From Algibacter sp. L1A34 (GTDB taxonomy: Bacteria; Bacteroidota; Bacteroidia; Flavobacteriales; Flavobacteriaceae): a DNA stretch of 64,000 bases. The translations under genes were made by a program, and so were the position numbers. The notes beneath the pieces are model-generated. The model was not told where the DNA came from. It did no database searches and saw only the letters and a program-made list of their open reading frames with translations. The stretch is taken from NCBI RefSeq assembly GCF_009796805.1, contig NZ_CP047029.1:2304501-2368500 (forward strand), written 5' to 3'. Of the stretch, positions 57,244 through 64,000 are shown one piece after another (the first letter of the stretch is position 1; each line of letters starts with the position of its first letter).

Positions 57244-60200
57244 ATGAATTATCAGATTATGATGAAAATAAAAAATACATATTCCCTGCTTTTCATTCTA
57301 TTTTTCGGAATTACTTTTGCATTGCAAGGACAGGAAAAATCGAATAAAATAGTTACGGGAACAGTCGTTAACGCCATTAATAAAGAACCTTTGGTGGGCG
57401 TTAATGTGCGGGTAGGCAAGTTTTCTTCTGTAATAACAGACGAAAAAGGAGCATTCTCAATAAAAGTACCAGATGGAAGAGCTACACTTGTATTAAGTAG
57501 TCAAGAGTTTCAAAACAAAGAAGTGGCGCTAAAAGGACGATCTAAAGTTGAAATTGAAATTAATAATAAAGATTTCAATACGTATTATAGTACCATTCAT
57601 TCTCCGCTTGGAGATCAAAGTAACTCGTCTGTAGTAAGTGCTGTTTCAGTTAGAGAAGGTAATTTAGCAACCTCACGTGAGTCTGCGGCAAATATGCTTT
57701 CAGGAAACGAAGTAAGTGGTATGAGAAGTATCATGCGTTCTGGGATTCCTGGAATTGGTTCTAATAACTTTATTAGAGGATACAACACATTAAATAGTTC
57801 TACACAACCTTTAATAGTTATTGATGGGATGATGATAGAAACTAATACCTTTAATAACAACTCTATTATTAATGGGTATAGTTATGATCCTTTGTCTGAT
57901 ATAAACCCTAAAGATATTGCAAATATTACAGTGATTAAAGATGCTGTTTCTATTTATGGGTCTAGAGCTGCAAACGGTGTAATACTTATTGAAACTAACA
58001 AAACGGATGATGTTACAACCAAAATTGATTTCTATGCATCGGCAGGTTTAAATTCGGCGCCAGATAATATTAGAATGATGAATGCTAGTCAATATAAAAA
58101 CTATTTATCAAATCAATTAAATAGTTCTGGGCTTTATACCAATAGCGAAATTAGTGGTTTACCATATTTTAATGAAAGTCCTTCGTTTCAAGATTACGAA
58201 AAATATCATAATTCTACCGATTGGCAAAAAGAAGTGTTTGATGACAACTATGTTAATGAATACTATTTAAAAGTAACTGGAGGTGATGAAATTGCGAAAT
58301 ACGGATTATCTATTGGATACACGACTAATGGAGGTGTAATTTCTAATTCAGAATTTAGTCGTTTTACTACACGTTTTAATGCAGATACAAGCATAACAGA
58401 TCGATTATCGTTATCTACAAATCTAAGTGTAAGTTATACAGATAGAAGTTTATATGATGATGGCTTGTTAAGCACATCTCCTATATCTTCAGCTTTAAAT
58501 AAGTCACCATTCTTGGCTCCTTATACAGAAAATGCCGACGGTGTTGTTACAGATGTATATCAAGATGTCGATAATATTGGCGGATTTAGTAACCCTGTAG
58601 TTATTACAGATGTTGCTACATTTGTTGCTAAAGATTATAACCTTTATGGTCAATTAAATTTTGGTTATAAAATTTCAGATAAATTAACCTTGAAATCTTT
58701 ATCAGGTGTAAATTATATTAAAAACAGACAGAATGTGTTTTTACCAGATTTAGGATTATCTGAAGAATTTAACGAGTATGGTGATGCTTTTTACCGTACA
58801 TCAAAAGTAAGTGTAGAAAGTTTATTTTCTGTTTATAATGATACACGATTAAACTATGTATTAAATGTAGATAATAAGCACGATTTTTCATTAAATCTTG
58901 GAGTACGCTATAACCAAAATAATTATGAAAACTCTTATTCTATTAGTGGGAATTCTGGAGATGATCAATTTACATCTTTAAATAATGGTAACAGAGATAC
59001 TTTTGTTACTTCTGGTAATATTGGTAACTGGAAATATGCTTCTATTTATGCTAATGGAGATTATTCATTTTTGAATAAATATTTTGTTAGTTATAATTTA
59101 GCTTTAGATAGCTCATCGCGTTTTGGTGATGATAAATCTACTGGGATTTTTCCAGCTTTAGGTTTGGGGTGGTTAATTTCTTCAGAAAATTTTATGGCTA
59201 ATAATAAAGTAATAGATAAATTAAAACTTAGAGTTAGTTATGGTTTAACAGGTAATGATGGTATTGGAAATTATAATGCAGAATCTTATTTTGTATCTAC
59301 TCGATTTTTAGAAGGAACAGGGCTTGTTAACGGTAACATAGCAAAAAGTTCTATTGGTTGGGAAGAAACAGCAAAAGCTAATTTTGGGTTAGATGTTGGT
59401 TTACTCAACGAACGATTATCTTTAAATCTTGACTATTTTGATAATAGAACCTCTGGTTTATTAAATATGAATGAAATAAATCAAGTTTACGGAAGTGAAG
59501 GCTTTTTGTCAAATGAAGGGAAACTTAAAAATAACGGTTTCGAATTATCTGTAAATGCCCGTGTTGTTAATACGGAAAACTTTAGTTGGGATGTTGGTGG
59601 AAATATTTCACAATACAAAAATGAAATAGTGTCTCTGCCAGGCGACCAACAAATTCTTGATATAGATGGTGTTAATGCTACTATTATCAATAAAGAAGGT
59701 AGCGCATTAGGCTTGTTTTATGGTTATAAAACAAATGGAATTTATAACAATGCTGCCGAAGCTTCTGCTGATGGTTTAAACTGGACTGATTTTGCTGGAT
59801 TTGAGCAATCATTTGTTGCAGGTGATGTTCGTTTTGTGAATTCTGATGCTTCTGATAACGTAATTAATGAAGATGACCGTGTGGTTATTGGTAATCCAAA
59901 TCCAGATTTTACGGGGATGGTTTACAATACATTTACTTATAAAAATGTATCATTATCAGCTATATTTTCTTTCAGCCAAGGAAACGATGTGTATAATGCA
60001 CAGCGCTGGCAAACAGAATCTATGTCTGGTTTAGCAAACCAAAGTACAGCGGTTGCAAACCGTTGGGCAGTGGCAAATCAAGATACAGATATTCCTCGTG
60101 CAGTTTACGGTGATGCTATGGGAAACTCTAGATTTTCAGACCGTTGGATAGAAGATGGGTCATACATTCGTCTAAAAACTTTGTCAGTATCTTATAGTCC

Positions 60201-60375
60201 AGACTTTTTTAATGCCACGCTTTCTATTACTGCAAATAACTTATTTACTATTACTGATTACTTAGGGTTCGATCCAGAAGTAAGCTCATCTCAAACAAGT
60301 TATTTACAAGGTATCGATGCCGGTTTTACACCTCAATACACTTCAGTATTAATAGGTCTTAGAGTAGGGCTATAA
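57244..60375 (+). CDS. SusC/RagA-type TonB-linked outer-membrane transporter
   Basis: A 1043-residue outer-membrane transporter with a signal peptide (cleavage near ALQGQ, about residue 29), a carboxypeptidase-regulatory-like domain (VTGTVVNAINKEPLVGVNV), and a plug with NFIRGYNTLNSSTQPLIVIDG and DAVSIYGSRAANGV, one residue shorter than the usual DASATAIYGSRG form. The barrel ends SVLIGLRVGL. In-frame ATGs at 57259 and 57262 are alternative starts, and the latter gives a more standard signal peptide. It is the second SusC in this operon and pairs with the SusD 39 bases downstream. Confidence 0.94.
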   Translation: MNYQIMMKIKNTYSLLFILFFGITFALQGQEKSNKIVTGTVVNAINKEPLVGVNVRVGKFSSVITDEKGAFSIKVPDGRATLVLSSQEFQNKEVALKGRSKVEIEINNKDFNTYYSTIHSPLGDQSNSSVVSAVSVREGNLATSRESAANMLSGNEVSGMRSIMRSGIPGIGSNNFIRGYNTLNSSTQPLIVIDGMMIETNTFNNNSIINGYSYDPLSDINPKDIANITVIKDAVSIYGSRAANGVILIETNKTDDVTTKIDFYASAGLNSAPDNIRMMNASQYKNYLSNQLNSSGLYTNSEISGLPYFNESPSFQDYEKYHNSTDWQKEVFDDNYVNEYYLKVTGGDEIAKYGLSIGYTTNGGVISNSEFSRFTTRFNADTSITDRLSLSTNLSVSYTDRSLYDDGLLSTSPISSALNKSPFLAPYTENADGVVTDVYQDVDNIGGFSNPVVITDVATFVAKDYNLYGQLNFGYKISDKLTLKSLSGVNYIKNRQNVFLPDLGLSEEFNEYGDAFYRTSKVSVESLFSVYNDTRLNYVLNVDNKHDFSLNLGVRYNQNNYENSYSISGNSGDDQFTSLNNGNRDTFVTSGNIGNWKYASIYANGDYSFLNKYFVSYNLALDSSSRFGDDKSTGIFPALGLGWLISSENFMANNKVIDKLKLRVSYGLTGNDGIGNYNAESYFVSTRFLEGTGLVNGNIAKSSIGWEETAKANFGLDVGLLNERLSLNLDYFDNRTSGLLNMNEINQVYGSEGFLSNEGKLKNNGFELSVNARVVNTENFSWDVGGNISQYKNEIVSLPGDQQILDIDGVNATIINKEGSALGLFYGYKTNGIYNNAAEASADGLNWTDFAGFEQSFVAGDVRFVNSDASDNVINEDDRVVIGNPNPDFTGMVYNTFTYKNVSLSAIFSFSQGNDVYNAQRWQTESMSGLANQSTAVANRWAVANQDTDIPRAVYGDAMGNSRFSDRWIEDGSYIRLKTLSVSYSPDFFNATLSITANNLFTITDYLGFDPEVSSSQTSYLQGIDAGFTPQYTSVLIGLRVGL

Positions 60376-60414
60376 TTTTTGATATAAAAGATTCAAAATA
60401 AAAAACATATATAA

Positions 60415-62007
60415 ATGAAACAATATAGAAACATTACGTTTAGCATCATTTTAGGATTAACGCTTTTTACTTCTTGCGATGATTTATTGGATGTGGACCC
60501 AGAAGAAGTATTGCTTACCGAAGATTATTTAGGAGCTAGTAAGATAGAAACAAGATCTGCATTATTTGGAGTGCTTTCGCAATTACAAGATGTTGCTGGG
60601 CAATATGTTGTATTGGGAGAGTTACGTGGCGATTTAACCAATGTTAACGCCAGTACAAATGATGAGCTTAGAGAAATTAATAATCATGCTATTAGTGCCG
60701 ATAATAGCTATGCGGATTTAACAACAATATTCTCTATTATTAACAACTGTAACTTTGCCTTAGAAGGCATTGATAAAGAGGCTTTTGAAGGCGATTTATT
60801 AGATGATTACGCCGGGATTTTAAGGATTAGAACTTGGGCACAAATGCAAATTCTTATTAATTATGGAAAGTTACCATATATTACCGTTCCAATTAAAACA
60901 AGTGATGAATTGGATGATACTTATCCTTTATTAAGTATTGATGAAGCTTTAGATCAATTAATTAGAAACTTAGCCGAAGTAGAAGGTGTTGATAATGTTA
61001 CTGATTATGCAGGTTCTGAAGGGTTTAGTGTTTATAAAATGATTCCAGATCAACATATTCTTTTAGGAGATTTGTATCTATGGAAAGGTAATTACGAATT
61101 AGCAGCAACAAATTATAAGCTGTTTTTAGATGAATTTAGTACTTTAAGCACTAATAGAATAAGTGTTACTGAAAATAATGGAAAATATACTTACAATCCC
61201 GATGGATGGGCAGATATTTTTGGAGAAAGTCCTCGTTCTACTGCTGTTATTGATTATGTAGCTTTTAGTGAACAGTATAGACAACCAAATAGCAGTTTTG
61301 AGGTTATTACAGCACAAATGCAAGCATCAACATCAATTATTGCGAATTGGAATTCTCAGTCTATGGGATATGAGGGGCTTCCTGTTGTAGACAACCTAGA
61401 TGAAAGAGCGGCGGTGTCTGCAACAATTGAAGATGTAGAGCCTTTAATTTTAAAATACCAATATGAGTATTTTACTTGGAATAGAGTTGCAAAAATATAT
61501 TTACGTTATGCAGAGGCTATTAATTACGCTGGTTACCCAGAGCAAGCTTTAGTTGTAATAAATGGGATATTTAATAACCCGAATGTAGACCCTATTGATG
61601 CTCCAATATTTTTCAATGAAGAAGAGTTTTTAAATTTCGATGAATGGTATTATCTTTTTGATGACAATGAACCAATAATCGGTAATTTAGGAGTTCGTGG
61701 TCGTGCAAGTTTAGCGCCTGTAGGTTTAGATATAGATATGTCTAACATAACTACAGCTATGGATGAAGTTGGTGCATTAATTCTTAATGAAGCAGCTTTA
61801 GAGTTAGCTTTTGAAGGTAACCGTTGGGAAGATTTAATGCGCTATGCTCGTAGAGACTCAGACGCAAGTATCTTAGCCGATGCCATTGCCGATAAGTTTA
61901 TTACTGCTGGAGATGCTGGCACAGGAGAAGCCATTCGTGCAAAATTACTTAACCCAGATAACTGGTATTTACCTTATACTATTCCTGATAATTTTGTATC
62001 GGAATAA
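60415..62007 (+). CDS. SusD/RagB family outer-membrane lipoprotein
   Basis: A 530-residue SusD-like lipoprotein (cysteine 21, LFTSC), partner of the preceding SusC and last gene of the operon. It begins DDLLDVDPEEVLLTEDYL, has the helical AQMQILINYGKLPYITVPI and YLRYAEAINYAGYPEQALVVING segments, and the hallmark C-terminal NEAALELAFEGNRWEDLMRYARR. A strong terminator starts 53 bases after its stop. Confidence 0.95.
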   Translation: MKQYRNITFSIILGLTLFTSCDDLLDVDPEEVLLTEDYLGASKIETRSALFGVLSQLQDVAGQYVVLGELRGDLTNVNASTNDELREINNHAISADNSYADLTTIFSIINNCNFALEGIDKEAFEGDLLDDYAGILRIRTWAQMQILINYGKLPYITVPIKTSDELDDTYPLLSIDEALDQLIRNLAEVEGVDNVTDYAGSEGFSVYKMIPDQHILLGDLYLWKGNYELAATNYKLFLDEFSTLSTNRISVTENNGKYTYNPDGWADIFGESPRSTAVIDYVAFSEQYRQPNSSFEVITAQMQASTSIIANWNSQSMGYEGLPVVDNLDERAAVSATIEDVEPLILKYQYEYFTWNRVAKIYLRYAEAINYAGYPEQALVVINGIFNNPNVDPIDAPIFFNEEEFLNFDEWYYLFDDNEPIIGNLGVRGRASLAPVGLDIDMSNITTAMDEVGALILNEAALELAFEGNRWEDLMRYARRDSDASILADAIADKFITAGDAGTGEAIRAKLLNPDNWYLPYTIPDNFVSE

Positions 62008-62060
62008 CGAATGGAAAGATTATAATATTTGTTTAATATTATTGTTATTTTTTAAAAGGA

Positions 62061-62091
62061 AAAAACTCCAAGTGTTATGCTTGGAGTTTTT
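62061..62091 (+). terminator. Terminator of the FAS1/SusCD operon
   Basis: A 12-base-pair inverted repeat (AAAAACTCCAAG / CTTGGAGTTTTT) with a 7-base loop ends in a T-run, just after the last susD. Confidence 0.9.
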
Positions 62092-62173
62092 GTTTTAATC
62101 AGAATTTGTTTTAGATGAAGAATAACGAGAGGCTCATTTTTAGTTTGAAAATAAAGCTAAATTTTAATCATAA

Positions 62174-62212
62174 AAAAACGCTTCTTCCAAAATTTTTGGA
62201 AGAAGCGTTTTT
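62174..62212 (-). terminator. Terminator of groEL
   Basis: A long inverted repeat (ACGCTTCTTCCAAAA against TTTTGGAAGAAGCGT with flanking A/T runs) lies 21 bases beyond the groEL stop. Its T-runs on both strands allow termination in either direction. Confidence 0.9.
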
Positions 62213-62232
62213 AATATAGTTTGGTATGATGA

Positions 62233-63879
<1,647 letters not shown>

Positions 63880-63903
63880 TCATTCCCACGAAGGCGGGAA
63901 TCT
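63880..63903. repeat. Short dispersed-type inverted repeat in the groES-groEL gap
   Basis: The sequence between 63882 and 63901 begins ATTCCC and ends GGGAAT, with a short partly paired centre (ACGAAGGC) flanked by TC and CT. Elements of this form (a pair of ATTCCC-type arms around a GAAGGC-like centre) recur at many sites in Flavobacteriaceae genomes, by recall. Only one copy is seen here, so its repeat nature cannot be shown from this window. Confidence 0.5.
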
Positions 63904-63968
63904 ATTTAATGTTATTTTAGTCTTTGTTTAATAAGGTTTCCGTTTTCACGGAAATAAAAAAAGCAGAA

Positions 63969-64000
63969 TTATATTATTGCAAGAATATCGCTCTCACGCA
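63969..64000 (-). CDS. groES: Co-chaperonin GroES, C-terminal codons only
   Basis: Reading the minus strand from the right edge gives RESDILAII and a TAA stop at 63971-63969, the usual C-terminus of Bacteroidota GroES. The rest of the gene lies outside the window. Position and order (groES then groEL) support the call. Confidence 0.88.
   Translation of the reverse strand, partial: RESDILAII

Overview
The window is AT-rich DNA from a Bacteroidota genome, most likely a free-living (probably marine) member of the Flavobacteriaceae. The evidence is three SusC/SusD pairs, two hybrid two-component sensor-regulators, many lipoproteins with short lipoboxes, almost no Shine-Dalgarno sequences, and promoter-like TAnnTTTG elements. 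The species assignment is inference. No tRNA, rRNA, CRISPR array, insertion sequence or phage gene was seen.

Left flank (1-8337, all minus strand): a partial sialate O-acetylesterase, a TapB-like secreted protein, a GH78-type rhamnosidase-like protein, two Tat-exported Gfo/Idh/MocA oxidoreductases and a two-domain DUF1080 lipoprotein. The last four resemble the oxidative 3-keto-glycoside route of sugar cleavage. This block is divergent from the main polysaccharide utilization locus (PUL).

Main PUL (8585-34101, plus strand): SusC and SusD, an intrinsic terminator, then a tightly spaced enzyme operon. In order it encodes a GH115-like protein, a divergent GH92, GH29, PA14-containing GH3, a second GH29, an esterase fused to a Ca2+-dependent PI-PLC-like domain, GH115, a lipoprotein metallophosphoesterase and a hybrid two-component regulator. 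Just downstream lie a myo-inositol oxygenase and an Na+/solute symporter (34207-36801). Together these suggest attack on a glycosylated phosphoinositol lipid, such as the glycosylinositol phosphoceramides (GIPCs) of plants, algae or fungi. Exo-glycosidases would strip mannose, fucose and glucuronic acid, PI-PLC would free inositol phosphate, the phosphatase would yield inositol, the symporter would import it, and the oxygenase would convert it to D-glucuronate. I consider this the most interesting content of the window; it is a hypothesis from gene content.

Uronate and mannose block (36906-41880): a DUF4861 lipoprotein, KduD-like dehydrogenase and KduI isomerase on the minus strand, divergent from a LacI-type regulator and a class I mannose-6-phosphate isomerase. 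A palindromic operator lies between the divergent promoters. These genes could process the glucuronate and mannose released by the PUL.

Second outer-membrane locus (42152-62007, plus strand): a second hybrid two-component regulator, double terminators, a 450-base AT-rich gap, then FAS1 lipoprotein, SusC, SusD, FAS1, FAS1, SusC, SusD, with no carbohydrate-active enzyme. Its substrate cannot be read from the sequence.

Right edge (62174-64000, minus strand): groEL with its terminator and the last codons of groES, separated by a short gap carrying an inverted-repeat element.
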